The notes beneath the pieces are model-generated. The model had not been told where the DNA came from and made no database searches. It was given only the letters and a program-made list of their open reading frames with translations. A program made the translations under genes and the position numbers. DNA of 64,000 nucleotides from JANWYT01 sp034437555 (GTDB lineage: Bacteria; Chloroflexota; Anaerolineae; Aggregatilineales; Phototrophicaceae): contig DAOTTQ010000044.1 in assembly GCA_034437555.1 (NCBI GenBank), forward strand, positions 1 through 64,000, written 5' to 3'. The stretch's first letter is position 1. The number at the start of each line of letters is the position of its first letter. This document shows positions 52,288 to 61,658 of this stretch, piece by piece.

Positions 52288-52992
52288 ATGGTTCAAAAAG
52301 TCAAGAATGACGAAAAACAAGCGCAAACGCGCCTCATCTTAGGTGCCATTGGCGTGGGTGCGTTGGTGATTGCGCTAGGGTTTATTTTGCTATCGGCTTC
52401 GGGTGGCGGGCTAGGGCGCGCCAACATTGATTACGAGAGCATTCCCGTTACAAAAACCAACGACGGCGCATGGGTACTTGGGGAAGCCGAAGCCCCATTT
52501 ACACTGGTTGTCTTTGAGGACTTTATGTGTTCACATTGCCAAGCCTATGAACCCGACCTAGAAGCCTACATTAAAGAATTTGTGGCGACAGGGCGCGCAA
52601 AGTTCGAGTTCCGCATGCTCCAAACTTCCAGCCCTTCGCCCCTCATGTTCCAGCTGGCACAATGCGCCGATGAAATTGACGAAGGTAGCTTCTTCAAGGC
52701 ACGCGAAGAATTGTTCCATATGGCGCGTGCAGGGTGGCGTGCGGATAGTAGCCCACGCGCTTTTGCTGATACATTGGGCTTAAACTATACTGAAATTCTC
52801 TCTTGCCAACGCGATGCAAACCAGTGGCAAGTGGACGCACAATTGGCGCAACAATTAGGCGCAAGTGGCACACCCGCCGTCTTTGTGCGTGTTAACAATT
52901 CTACGCCCCGTACCGAAGTGAACCTAGGACCTCGCCCAGACATCAGCACCCTACGCAACTACATTAATGCCCAATTCCCTGCCACCAACTAG
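52288..52992 (+). CDS. DsbA-like thioredoxin-fold protein, membrane anchored
   Basis: This 234-residue protein has an N-terminal helix (about 13-36) that anchors it outside. The thioredoxin-4/DsbA-like domain begins at FTLVVFEDFMCSHCQAYEPDL with the redox C-S-H-C motif. The cis-Pro region is GASGTPAVFVRVN. Proteins of this type oxidise or isomerise disulfides in exported proteins. It is monocistronic and ends at a strong hairpin. Confidence 0.9.
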   Translation: MVQKVKNDEKQAQTRLILGAIGVGALVIALGFILLSASGGGLGRANIDYESIPVTKTNDGAWVLGEAEAPFTLVVFEDFMCSHCQAYEPDLEAYIKEFVATGRAKFEFRMLQTSSPSPLMFQLAQCADEIDEGSFFKAREELFHMARAGWRADSSPRAFADTLGLNYTEILSCQRDANQWQVDAQLAQQLGASGTPAVFVRVNNSTPRTEVNLGPRPDISTLRNYINAQFPATN

Positions 52993-53015
52993 GAATTAAC
53001 CGCATTAAAAAATCA

Positions 53016-53041
53016 AAAGGGGCATCGCTGAATGCCCCTTT
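53016..53041 (+). terminator. Terminator of the DsbA-like gene
   Basis: AAAGGGGCAT (53016-53025) and ATGCCCCTTT (53032-53041) form a perfect 10-bp stem with a CGCTGA loop, 24 bp after the stop. Confidence 0.8.
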
Positions 53042-53080
53042 GCGTTAGCATTATTTGCCGTAATTGCTAGTTGTTTTTTC

Positions 53081-53126
53081 TTGAGGGCTTCGCCCTCAAA
53101 CACCCACAAGGGATTAGCATCCCTTG
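53081..53126. repeat. Double-hairpin REP-like element
   Basis: TTGAGGGC-TTC-GCCCTCAA (53081-53099) is followed by CAAGGGA-TTAGCA-TCCCTTG (about 53107-53126), two perfect stems 7 bp apart. They lie in the 248-bp gap after the DsbA-like gene. The GC-rich paired-stem form is typical of repetitive extragenic elements. Past 53130 I see nothing more in the gap. Confidence 0.55.
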
Positions 53127-53240
53127 ACCCCTTTATGCCCGCTTTTTGCAAAAAGTGGTGGCGTTTGGGTAAAAAACCCTGTAAAAGTCAGGGACTCGCA
53201 ATCAGGGTATTATTTTTGTGATGGCACAACAACCACGCCA

Positions 53241-53729
53241 TTACTTCTTGTCGGCGTGTGTCCATGTCAATTGGTCGCGCACTTGCAAATCGGTATGGCG
53301 AATCTTCATGGCAAGGTCGGCAGCAAGATTACGCATTAAGCGATAGCCCAATTGGGGGTAAGTGTCGCACAAGAGCATCAGCTTATCACGAGGAATAACG
53401 ATAAGATGGGTATCTTGTTGTGAGCAACGCGCACTCGCCGAGCGCAAGCCTTCATCCACCAACGCCACCTCACCAAAAGACTGCCCGCGCCGAAGTGTGG
53501 CAATGGTGTGGGATTGTTCGGCTTCTCTGCCAATAAGGGCAGGGTTGACTTGAATTTGTACTTCGCCACTGGCAATAATATACATTTCGTCGCCGGGCGT
53601 ATTTTCCTCGAAGATGACATCACCAGCTTGGTAATGATGCTCTGTACAGATAGAGCCAACCAATTCAAGCTGTGTGTTTGTCAGTTCATCGAAGATGTCT
53701 GCTTGACGTAAGATAGAGACGACAGACAT
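53241..53729 (-). CDS. Cyclic nucleotide-binding domain protein
   Basis: This 162-residue protein is a single cNMP-binding domain without a DNA-binding helix-turn-helix. It has EEHYQ-type start strands (GDVIFEENTPGDEMYIIASGEVQI) and FGEVALVDEGLRSASARC in the phosphate-binding cassette, with Glu and Arg present. A C-terminal helix MRNLAADLAMKIRHTDLQVRDQL follows. It may sense cAMP or c-di-GMP and act on a partner. CRP-like transcription factors would be about 60 residues longer. It is unlinked to its neighbours. Confidence 0.88.
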   Translation of the reverse strand: MSVVSILRQADIFDELTNTQLELVGSICTEHHYQAGDVIFEENTPGDEMYIIASGEVQIQVNPALIGREAEQSHTIATLRRGQSFGEVALVDEGLRSASARCSQQDTHLIVIPRDKLMLLCDTYPQLGYRLMRNLAADLAMKIRHTDLQVRDQLTWTHADKK

Positions 53730-53850
53730 CCTAAACTCCTATAACTATTTATGAGAGCAACTTTTATTTATTTTAGCACACATCCCCTTACACGCCAATA
53801 AACCTTGAAATGTTATGAGGGGGTGTGCCTTGCCGAACCACATTCGTGCT

Positions 53851-54762
53851 TTACTTCGGCTGAGTATCCGATGAGGTGCGCCCAAGCCAGCGTTTTAACA
53901 GTTGTTTAGGGCGGGTGTCGCTTTTTGTCAGCCACCACCAGCGCGTTTGTGAATAGCCTAGCCGATGGAGCATATAGCCTGTAGCTTTATGAAACTGGTA
54001 ACGCTCGATGAGATTCATTTGGCGTTTCCAGTCGCCAATGCGCCCACCGCGTGTTTTGGCTTGTTCGTTAGGGATAAAATTCTCCTCAAAGTCGGTTTTA
54101 TCATGCACATTTTTTAACAGCGTGTCATCGTAAGGTGCGCCAATAAAATCAAAAATTTTGGCATAGTGTTCAAAGGGGTTTTGCCGCAGGGCTTCGTAGC
54201 GTATCTCTAAAAAGTTTTGCTCACCAAGCTCCTGTTTGTATTTTAGCCCCGTCAGTACCGAGTCCTTCCAGCTTTTGGCGTGGGTAGGTACATCCTTTAC
54301 GAAACCTGTGCGCCATTGTGGTATCCAAGAGCGTGAGGCTAGCTTGGCAGACACGCCCACATCTCGCCCATCGCGGATAATATAAATAAAGCGCGCATCT
54401 GGAATGATTTCTAGTATCAACGGAACATGATAAATGTGGTCGGGCGTTTTTTCTACCAAAAAGCGGTGATGCGGTTTTAAGGTTTGAGCAAATTTTTTTA
54501 GAAGGGTGTTTTGGCAAATTTCAAAAATTTCTTCACGGGTAAATACACTTCCAAAGCCAAAGTTGATGGGTTTTTCTTTGGAAGGATATTTCTGTGTTGC
54601 CTTAAAAAACACGCCAAAGGCATCGGGCGTAAACAATCGAGTTTCTGAAAGTGTGGCAATTTGCGGGTGTGCCTCGCAAATATCCAGCGTCCATGTGGTG
54701 CCAGAACGCGCTGCACCCATAATGAAAACGGGCGGACATTGTAATTGGTCTAGGCTTTTCAT
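53851..54762 (-). CDS. Sulfotransferase family protein
   Basis: This 303-residue protein has the PAPS 5'-phosphosulfate loop FIMGAARSGTTW near the N-terminus and the 3'-phosphate motif RFIYIIRDGRDVGVSA. The fold is that of bacterial and eukaryotic carbohydrate or lipid sulfotransferases. The acceptor is not known. The ATG is at 54760-54762. It is divergent from the MBL hydrolase gene. No PAPS synthesis genes are in the window. Confidence 0.9.
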   Translation of the reverse strand: MKSLDQLQCPPVFIMGAARSGTTWTLDICEAHPQIATLSETRLFTPDAFGVFFKATQKYPSKEKPINFGFGSVFTREEIFEICQNTLLKKFAQTLKPHHRFLVEKTPDHIYHVPLILEIIPDARFIYIIRDGRDVGVSAKLASRSWIPQWRTGFVKDVPTHAKSWKDSVLTGLKYKQELGEQNFLEIRYEALRQNPFEHYAKIFDFIGAPYDDTLLKNVHDKTDFEENFIPNEQAKTRGGRIGDWKRQMNLIERYQFHKATGYMLHRLGYSQTRWWWLTKSDTRPKQLLKRWLGRTSSDTQPK

Positions 54763-54909
54763 CAGGGTTTCCAGTTTTATAGAGTGGTCATTAGATGTAT
54801 TTTATACGACTAAAGAGGGATTGTGTAGCGCATCGCTTGATTTTCTTAGCTTAAATTACTATACTCATTTCATCACAACCTAAACACAAACAGGATGATT
54901 TGAAACGTT

Positions 54910-55770
54910 ATGCAACAGGAACGAGTGACGAACAGTATTTATGTCTTTACAAGCGACCTTTACGCACAGGTGACGGCAAGCGTTGTCATTACGTCACAGG
55001 GGGCTGTATTGGTGGATACGCTGCTATATCCCGAAGAAACCTTGCAAATGCGCCAGTTTGTGCAAGACCGTTTAGGTGTACCCGTTAAATACGTCATTAA
55101 TACACATCATCACGCCGACCATACACTAGGCACGTGCCTTTTTGAGGGCGCACAGGTGATTGCCCACCGCCGTTGTTATGATTTATTAAATACACGCGGA
55201 CGCGATAGCCTTGCCCGTATGAAAACCGCCAACAACGCCGAAGAACTACAAGATGTTGAGGTGGTATTGCCCAATGTGCTGTTTGATGACCGCCTAACGC
55301 TAGATCTAGGAGACAAAACGCTTTATCTGTGGCATACACCAGGTCATAGTGCTGATGGCATTGTGTGCTATGTTGAAGATGAACAAGTTTTGTTTGGTGC
55401 AGATATTGTGATGCCTATTCCTTATTTTGTGGATGGCAGTTACAACGATTTTTTAATCTCATTAGAGGGCTTAAAAGACCGCGCATACGAAACTGTCGTT
55501 CAGGGGCATGGCGATGTTATTCTAAAAGGCGAAATAGAAGGCAAACTTCAAGAGGATATTGCCTACTTAACCAAGCTACGTGCGGCAGTTGATAAAGCCC
55601 TACAATCTTCTAGCAATGCCACAAAACAAGAACGTGCGCTCGAAGCCATTCGGATAGAAGCGTGTGGAAAAAACCGTGTGCTGTTAAATGGGGCAGTACA
55701 ACAGCTTCATATAAACAACATTCACGCACTTGCAAAGCAACGTCGTAACGAGCTTCTTGAAGCCAAATAA
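54910..55770 (+). CDS. Metallo-beta-lactamase fold hydrolase
   Basis: This 286-residue protein has the zinc motif NTHHHADHTLGT (H-x-H-x-D-H). Further zinc ligands are HTPGHSADGIVCYVEDEQVLFGADI and VVQGHGDVIL, with the usual spacing. The C-terminal 60 residues are helical and basic. The family acts on esters, thioesters and phosphoesters, and substrate choice cannot be read here. It starts 139 bp past the divergent sulfotransferase ATG, and greA follows 43 bp later, perhaps on the same transcript. Confidence 0.9.
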   Translation: MQQERVTNSIYVFTSDLYAQVTASVVITSQGAVLVDTLLYPEETLQMRQFVQDRLGVPVKYVINTHHHADHTLGTCLFEGAQVIAHRRCYDLLNTRGRDSLARMKTANNAEELQDVEVVLPNVLFDDRLTLDLGDKTLYLWHTPGHSADGIVCYVEDEQVLFGADIVMPIPYFVDGSYNDFLISLEGLKDRAYETVVQGHGDVILKGEIEGKLQEDIAYLTKLRAAVDKALQSSSNATKQERALEAIRIEACGKNRVLLNGAVQQLHINNIHALAKQRRNELLEAK

Positions 55771-55813
55771 CCCTAACAAGAGCGCGATAATTTCAGTCAG
55801 AAGGAAGTGACAA

Positions 55814-56284
55814 ATGTCTGAAGATGCAACTTACCTAACACCAGAAGGCAAAGAAGAACTGGAACGTGAGCTAGAAACCCTGACCACAGTAAAACGCCCC
55901 GAACTTGCTATCAAGCTAAAAGAGGCGGTTTCGATGGGTGACCTAAAAGAAAATGCCGACTACCACGATACCCGTGAGCAAATGTCCATGCTAGATGGGC
56001 GCATCCAACGCCTAGAATACATCCTTAGAAATGCCGTTCTCATTGAACACACAGGCAACACCGACGAAGTGCGGATTGGCTCTACAGTGACCATCCGTGA
56101 AGTTGGCACTAAGGAAACCGAAATTTATACCATTGTGGGCGCAGCCGAAGCCAACCCCCGCGAAGGACGCATTTCACAAAAAAGCCCCATTGGCGCAGCC
56201 TTGCTGGGCGCAAAGAAAAAGCAAAAAGTGAACGTAGAAACACCGAACGGTAAAATTGAGTTTGAAATCGTCAAAATCGAATAA
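55814..56284 (+). CDS. greA: Transcription elongation factor GreA
   Basis: This 156-residue factor has the N-terminal coiled coil (LTPEGKEELERELETLTTVKR, AVSMGDLKENADYHDTREQMSMLDGRIQRLE in order) with acidic tip residues D and E. The C-terminal FKBP-like domain (VRIGSTVTIREVGTKETEIYTIVG, ISQKSPIGAALLGAKK) is complete. It rescues backtracked RNA polymerase by stimulating transcript cleavage. AGAAGGAAG precedes the ATG. Confidence 0.97.
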   Translation: MSEDATYLTPEGKEELERELETLTTVKRPELAIKLKEAVSMGDLKENADYHDTREQMSMLDGRIQRLEYILRNAVLIEHTGNTDEVRIGSTVTIREVGTKETEIYTIVGAAEANPREGRISQKSPIGAALLGAKKKQKVNVETPNGKIEFEIVKIE

Positions 56285-56443
56285 ATCTGTCCTGGGGGCA
56301 TAAGAAACCCTATGCCCCCTTCCCCACGCCTTAGCCCAAAATACCCCCTTTTTAGATTATCTCTGTTCTGAACGCTCGTTTGTGATAGAATGGTACGCCG
56401 TTTCAAGCGTCCGATTTTTGACAAGTTTTGATGAGAGAAGTAC

Positions 56444-57400
56444 ATGAATATTGTGGTTAGCGGGTCTATCGCCTACGACTATCTAATGCGTTTTCCGGGT
56501 AGTTTTAAGCAACACATCCTCACTGAATCCTTAAACCAAGTGAGTTTGAGCTTCTTAGTGGACGATATGACAAAGCACTGGGGCGGTGTTGCTCCAAATA
56601 TCGCCTTTACCATGGCAAAGCTGGGCTTACGTCCTATTTTAATGGGAACAGCCGGGCGTGATTTTACGGATTACCGCGACTGGCTAGAGCAATCTAACGT
56701 TGATACCCGCGCTGTCCGCCAATTTGAGGACATCTTTACCGCCTCTTTCTTTTGCAACACAGACAATGAAAACAATCAAATCGCCTCTTTTTATGGAGGT
56801 GCCATGGCGCGTTCTAAGGACTATCATTTGCTAGACCTAGACTTTACGCCCGACTTGGTGATTATTTCCCCCAATGACCCTGTGGCAATGAGCAATTACG
56901 CCAAAGAATGCCGTGACAATGGGCTAAAGTTTATCTATGACCCCAGCCAACAAATTGCACGCATGGATGGCGAAACGCTTGCCCGTGACCTTCAGGGGGC
57001 GCATGCGATGGTGATTAACAAGTACGAATCCAGCCTTATTCATGATAAAACCGGCATGAACATTGATGATTTACGTGCTGCCGTGAATATCTTGGTGGTT
57101 ACACATGGGGGCAAAGGCTCTGATGTGTATCACAATGGCGACATTGTGCATGTGCCAGCCTTCCCCACCGATACCATTGTTGACCCCACTGGCGCAGGCG
57201 ATGCTTACCGTGGCGGTTTAATCACGGGCATTATCAAGGGCTTCCCCTTAAAACTTGCGGGCGAAATTGGCTCTTTGTGTGCGACCTATGTACTCGAAAA
57301 CATTGGCACACAAAACCACCATTACACCCCCCACGACTTCGTAAAACGTTTTAGAGAACACTTTGACGATGCGGGGGTGCTAGATGCACTCTTGGTCTAG
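56444..57400 (+). CDS. PfkB family kinase, probable adenosine kinase
   Basis: This 318-residue ribokinase-like enzyme has GGVAPNIAFTMAKLGLRPILMGT in the substrate region and the catalytic DPTGAGDAYRGGLITG (anion hole and Asp base). PfkB members include ribokinase, fructokinase and adenosine kinase. The N-terminal sheet order fits an adenosine-kinase-like group, and ahcY lies 122 bp downstream on the same strand. Adenosine kinase would remove the adenosine released by AhcY. Substrate is inferred from this context. Confidence 0.8.
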   Translation: MNIVVSGSIAYDYLMRFPGSFKQHILTESLNQVSLSFLVDDMTKHWGGVAPNIAFTMAKLGLRPILMGTAGRDFTDYRDWLEQSNVDTRAVRQFEDIFTASFFCNTDNENNQIASFYGGAMARSKDYHLLDLDFTPDLVIISPNDPVAMSNYAKECRDNGLKFIYDPSQQIARMDGETLARDLQGAHAMVINKYESSLIHDKTGMNIDDLRAAVNILVVTHGGKGSDVYHNGDIVHVPAFPTDTIVDPTGAGDAYRGGLITGIIKGFPLKLAGEIGSLCATYVLENIGTQNHHYTPHDFVKRFREHFDDAGVLDALLV

Positions 57401-57450
57401 CTGACGATTACACAATGCTTCTGTAAATCGCGGTCTTGCGCCATCATCAA

Positions 57451-57469
57451 TAGCACGACAAACGTGCTA
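57451..57469. promoter_or_regulatory. 7-bp hairpin between the kinase gene and ahcY
   Basis: TAGCACG-ACAAA-CGTGCTA is a perfect stem. A GAGGAG ribosome site precedes the ahcY ATG. No SAH-riboswitch-like consensus is visible nearby. Confidence 0.35.
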
Positions 57470-57522
57470 GGGTGTGCTACAATTTGACCGCTTAAGTTGC
57501 TTAAAATGAATGAGGAGAACCA

Positions 57523-58782
57523 ATGGCACAACAGGACATTAAAGACGCAAATCTCGCTACAGGTGGTCGCCTTCGTATTGAATGGGCAGAACAAGAAATG
57601 CCCGTACTACGTGCCATCCGTGAACGCTTTGAACGCGAAAAGCCACTTAAGGGCTTGCGTGTATCGGCGTGCTTGCACGTAACCACCGAAACAGCCAACC
57701 TTATGCGTACCCTGCAAGCAGGCGGCGCAGACATTGTATTGGCAGCGTCTAACCCCCTTTCGACACAAGATGATGTTGCCGCCTCTTTGGTGGTTCATGA
57801 TGAAATTCCTGTTTACGCCATCAAGGGCGAAGACAACGAAACCTACTACAATCACATTGAAGCTGTGCTAGACCACAAGCCCCAAATCACAATGGACGAC
57901 GGCGCAGACTTGGTGAGTACCATTCACAAGACCCGCCGTGAACTGCTAGAAGGCATTGTGGGCGGCACGGAAGAAACCACCACCGGCGTAATTCGTTTGC
58001 GTGCTATGGCAAAAGACGGCGCACTCATGTTCCCCGTTATTGCCATCAACGACAGCAACACCAAGCACCTCTTTGACAATCGCTATGGCACGGGGCAAAG
58101 CACCATTGACGGCATCATCCGCGCCACCAACATTTTGTTGGCAGGACGTACTGTGGTAGTAGCCGGTTACGGCTGGTGTAGCCGTGGTATTGCCAGCCGC
58201 GCTCATGGCATGGGTGCAAACGTGGTTGTGACCGAAATCAACCCCTTACGTGGTCTTGAAGCCGTGATGGACGGTTTCCGCGTGATGCCCATGATTGAAG
58301 CCGCCAAAGTGGGCGACATCTTCATTACTGCCACAGGCGACATCAACGTCCTAGACGTACAACACTTTGAAGTGATGAAGAAGGGCGCGATTGTTTGCAA
58401 TAGCGGTCACTTTAACGTAGAAATTAACCTTGACGGCTTGCGTGCCATGAGTGAGGGTGAACCCCGCCTTGTGCGCCCCTTTGTTGAAGAATACTTGGTG
58501 AAGGGTCGCCCCATTTATGTGTTGGGTGAAGGTCGCCTCATTAACCTTACCAGCGCAGAAGGTCACCCCGCCAGCGTGATGGATATGAGCTTTGCCAACC
58601 AAGCGTTGGGTGCAGAATTTATGATGCAAAACTACAAGACCATGACCCCCAACGTTTACACCATTCCAGAAGATGTAGACAACGAAATTGCACGCCTTAA
58701 GCTCTTGGCAATGGGTGTAGGCATTGACTTCCTAACCCCCCAACAAGAAGCCTATCTAAACCAATGGCAAGAAGGTACTTAA
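57523..58782 (+). CDS. ahcY: Adenosylhomocysteinase
   Basis: This 419-residue enzyme hydrolyses S-adenosylhomocysteine to adenosine and homocysteine in the methyl cycle. Landmarks in order are RVSACLHVTTETANLMRTL, IGGTEETTTGV-like residues (GTEETTTG), the NAD site VAGYGWCSRGIASRAHGMG and NSGHFNVEIN with the catalytic region, and LGAEFMMQNY at the end. A short C-terminal helix follows. The ATG has GAGGAG upstream. A terminator with 10-bp arms lies after it. Confidence 0.96.
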   Translation: MAQQDIKDANLATGGRLRIEWAEQEMPVLRAIRERFEREKPLKGLRVSACLHVTTETANLMRTLQAGGADIVLAASNPLSTQDDVAASLVVHDEIPVYAIKGEDNETYYNHIEAVLDHKPQITMDDGADLVSTIHKTRRELLEGIVGGTEETTTGVIRLRAMAKDGALMFPVIAINDSNTKHLFDNRYGTGQSTIDGIIRATNILLAGRTVVVAGYGWCSRGIASRAHGMGANVVVTEINPLRGLEAVMDGFRVMPMIEAAKVGDIFITATGDINVLDVQHFEVMKKGAIVCNSGHFNVEINLDGLRAMSEGEPRLVRPFVEEYLVKGRPIYVLGEGRLINLTSAEGHPASVMDMSFANQALGAEFMMQNYKTMTPNVYTIPEDVDNEIARLKLLAMGVGIDFLTPQQEAYLNQWQEGT

Positions 58783-58804
58783 GCCCTTGCAATAGTGGTA
58801 TCAC

Positions 58805-58833
58805 AAGGGCGACCCGTTACAAGGTCGCCCTTT
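58805..58833 (+). terminator. Terminator of ahcY
   Basis: AAGGGCGACC (58805-58814) and GGTCGCCCTT (58823-58832) form a perfect 10-bp stem, followed by a short T-run, 22 bp past the ahcY stop. Confidence 0.8.
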
Positions 58834-58871
58834 CGCAAAGCCCCCTAAGAATTAGAAGAAAGCGAAACCCC

Positions 58872-61391
58872 ATGACCTTTTCAAAAAACCTTGTTCGTCT
58901 CTTTAGCCTTGCGGTACTTTTGGTATTAAGCATGACCAGTGTGCTTGCCCAATCCGATGGGCGCGTGCGTTTTGTTCATGTTGTCCCTGGTGCAGACGCA
59001 GTTAATGTGTTTGTTAATGGTGTGCTTGCTGTTGATAGTTTAGCCTACGGCACAGCCAGCGATTACATCAATGCGCCTTCTGGCGACCATAACGTACAGG
59101 TGCAAGACGCTGAAAATGGCACCGAAATTTGGCAACAAGTCATTAGTGTGGGCGAAGGGCGTGCCACCACGTTTGTTGCCAGCAAGCCCAGCTTTACACC
59201 CTTTAACGAAAACTTGGGCGCAACGGGCTTAGGCAATACGCGCTTGCTTTTGGTTCATGCTGTAGACGGTGCACCTGCCGTAGACGTTAGCCTTGCCGAA
59301 TCCATTAGCCTAAACGGTGTAGAACAAGCCGTTGGCACAAAAATTGCCACAGGCATGGCATACGATACCTCTTTTGGTTCGTTTGACCTCCCTGCCCAAA
59401 AGTACGTGGTCAACGTTAGCGCAGGTGACACCAACATTCTAGAAAATATCACGCTTAACCTTGACAACAGTACCACCTACTTTGCCATTGTGTACGGCAC
59501 ACCCGATGCCCCCGAAGCCCTGCTTTTGGCACAAATGACCACATTGGGCGAAGCAAGCGGGCTAGTGCGCGTGATTCATGCTGTGGTGGGTGCGCCTGCC
59601 GTAGACATCTTCGCCGATGACACCCTGCTTGCAGAAAACTTAGGCGCAGGAACAGCTACAGTCCACATGAGCGTTCCCGTTGGTACTTATGACATTGCCG
59701 TTAAACCCACTGGCACAGACGACATTTTGGCACAAACCTCGCTGACAGTAAGCGCATCAGAAGCCAAAACAATGGTTGCCGTTGATGCGACAGCCGCCGT
59801 TGCACTAATTGAAGTGCTAGATGACATTAGCGCACCCGCCAGCACCTCTACACGCGCCGCCATAAACGTGCTAAACGCCATCCCGATGAGCGTTTTAAGC
59901 ACCTTGACGCTAGGCGATAACGCCTTCCTTGAAGAGCCATTGCCCTATGCCGAAAGCCTAACTTTTACTCTTGACCCCAGCAAGGGCGATTTAGTCTATA
60001 CTGTGGCAACCCCTGACGGCACAGGCGATAGTGAAATGCCCGTAACATTTTACGGTGGCACATACTATAACTTGGTGCTGGTAAATGATGACGGTGTAAA
60101 AGTGCTTGTGTTCCCCACCAGCATTACCCAAGCCATCGGTAGCGCACCCAATAGCACCGATAACTTGGTCGCTGCGCCTGTCGTAGAACAACCTGCGGTG
60201 GTTACGCCCGCCCCTGTGGTAGAACAACCCGTTACACCCCCCACCACATCAGGCAATGCCAACGAAATTACAGGGCGCGTTTTGCTAAACCCCGATGCTA
60301 ACCTGCAATTGCGCCAATACCCCAATTCTGTGTCCCTATCGCTAGGGCTAGCCCCCTCAAGTGCGGTTTTGGTGATCAATGGGCGTGAGGGCGCACCTGT
60401 CGCCCTTGTTGAGGGGCAAGCTCCCCCTCCTGAAGCTGAATCTTGGGTAGACCCTGTGGCATTGTTGCTGGATGCAGACGCAGACCTAGACCCCACCCAA
60501 ACATGGCTTAATGTGACGTTTACTGCCCCCGAAGGCGGGCGTATAGTGGCTTGGGTGAATGCGCAATTCTTGGATGTGCGTAATGGGCGCGGTGAACGCG
60601 TAAAACTGCGTGACCTCATCGAATTGGTAGGCGGTAACGTGCCGGGGACAGCCAGTGGTAACACAGGCACAGGCACAACCACCACTAGCCCCACCACGAT
60701 AACGACTGACACAACGGCAGCCCCCGATACCTCACAGGTAGACGGCATTGCAGCCATCGTGTTTGACTTAAACCCCACCGCCAACCTCAACATCCGCCGT
60801 TTCCCATCTACCGATGACGAAGTGCTTGGGCAAGTGCCTAATGCCACCGTGCTTAACTTCGTTGGCTCACTAGAAACCGATGACTGGGCGTTCGTTGAGT
60901 ACAACACACCTGACGGCAATATCGTGAGTGGGTGGGTGTCTACCGCTTACTTGCGCTATGAGTACGGCGGACGCACCTACAACATCGAAACGGTTAAAGA
61001 TGTGATTGAACGTGGCACATCACAAGCCCTCTTTGAATTTGTGCCTGCCACACAGGGCGGCGAAGTTCGCTTTGGTGAAGGTGCGGTGACAGCTGCACCC
61101 GCCCCCACAGTAAGCCCCCAACGCAATACCTATGTGGGCTTGGTGCTACTACAACCCAGCGCAAACTTACAATTACGCCGTTATGCCGATGCTACGTCCG
61201 AATCTTTGGGCTTAATTCCCGGCAATTCCGAAGTAGTTGTTGATGGACGCGACATTGAAGCTAATTGGTTCTATGTAGAATCCAATGGGCTAAGTGGGTG
61301 GGTAAGCGCACAATTTGTGCGTGTGACGTTCAACGGGCGTTCCGTTGACCTTGTAGATGTGCCAATTGCATCTGCAAACCCCATGCCATAA
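58872..61391 (+). CDS. Secreted DUF4397 protein with three C-terminal SH3b domains
   Basis: This 839-residue protein has a signal peptide (1-26, cleavage after SVLA). About three DUF4397-type Ig-like domains follow in the first half (VRFVHVVPGADAVNVFVNG; RLLLVHAVDGAPAVDV; VRVIHAVVGAPAVDIFAD). A Thr/Pro stalk separates them from three SH3b-like domains (NLQLRQYPNSVSLSLGL; NLNIRRFPSTDDEVLGQVP; NLQLRRYADATSESLGLIP). SH3b modules bind peptidoglycan or other wall polymers. The start is ATG 58872, and a longer frame reaching back into ahcY is only a shadow. It may form the cell-surface layer together with the next DUF4397 protein. Confidence 0.85.
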   Translation: MTFSKNLVRLFSLAVLLVLSMTSVLAQSDGRVRFVHVVPGADAVNVFVNGVLAVDSLAYGTASDYINAPSGDHNVQVQDAENGTEIWQQVISVGEGRATTFVASKPSFTPFNENLGATGLGNTRLLLVHAVDGAPAVDVSLAESISLNGVEQAVGTKIATGMAYDTSFGSFDLPAQKYVVNVSAGDTNILENITLNLDNSTTYFAIVYGTPDAPEALLLAQMTTLGEASGLVRVIHAVVGAPAVDIFADDTLLAENLGAGTATVHMSVPVGTYDIAVKPTGTDDILAQTSLTVSASEAKTMVAVDATAAVALIEVLDDISAPASTSTRAAINVLNAIPMSVLSTLTLGDNAFLEEPLPYAESLTFTLDPSKGDLVYTVATPDGTGDSEMPVTFYGGTYYNLVLVNDDGVKVLVFPTSITQAIGSAPNSTDNLVAAPVVEQPAVVTPAPVVEQPVTPPTTSGNANEITGRVLLNPDANLQLRQYPNSVSLSLGLAPSSAVLVINGREGAPVALVEGQAPPPEAESWVDPVALLLDADADLDPTQTWLNVTFTAPEGGRIVAWVNAQFLDVRNGRGERVKLRDLIELVGGNVPGTASGNTGTGTTTTSPTTITTDTTAAPDTSQVDGIAAIVFDLNPTANLNIRRFPSTDDEVLGQVPNATVLNFVGSLETDDWAFVEYNTPDGNIVSGWVSTAYLRYEYGGRTYNIETVKDVIERGTSQALFEFVPATQGGEVRFGEGAVTAAPAPTVSPQRNTYVGLVLLQPSANLQLRRYADATSESLGLIPGNSEVVVDGRDIEANWFYVESNGLSGWVSAQFVRVTFNGRSVDLVDVPIASANPMP

Positions 61392-61425
61392 CGGATAAAT
61401 CGGTGTTTTAACCCTTGTCCCTCTG

Positions 61426-61464
61426 CCCCCTCTCCTGCATGCTTCGCTAGGAGAGGGGGTTTTT
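61426..61464 (+). terminator. Strong terminator after the DUF4397/SH3b gene
   Basis: CCCCCTCTCCT (61426-61436) and AGGAGAGGGGG (61449-61459) form a perfect 11-bp stem followed by five Ts. Confidence 0.85.
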
Positions 61465-61495
61465 GCTCATGCCTTTTTGTGTTCCCTCTCCAATT

Positions 61496-61560
61496 TTTGG
61501 AGGGGGCTAGGGTGAGGTGTAGGCGCGCACCCGTTGGGTCGCCTCCAAAAAATAATGTTG
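61496..61560. repeat. REP-like sequence
   Basis: A short CTCCAA-TTTTT-GGAG stem is followed by a GGCTAGGGTGAGG segment and then GTAGGCGCGCACCC with a possible hairpin AGGCG...CGCCT. The second half resembles the element at 43051. The remaining bases up to 61658 hold nothing else I can name. Confidence 0.35.
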
Positions 61561-61658
61561 CACATAAACCTTCTGTTCTTTGCGTCTTTGCGCTTCAATG
61601 GCATAATGAAGGGGTATCTTCACAAAAGACACCGTGTTAATCACGCAAAGGAAAGCCC

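Noticed and set aside
57401..57522. SAH riboswitch before ahcY
   Set aside because: Only a simple 7-bp hairpin is visible. No SAH-riboswitch core consensus could be found.
58764..58871. N-terminal extension of the DUF4397/SH3b protein
   Set aside because: It would overlap the ahcY end and its terminator. The signal peptide begins at ATG 58872.
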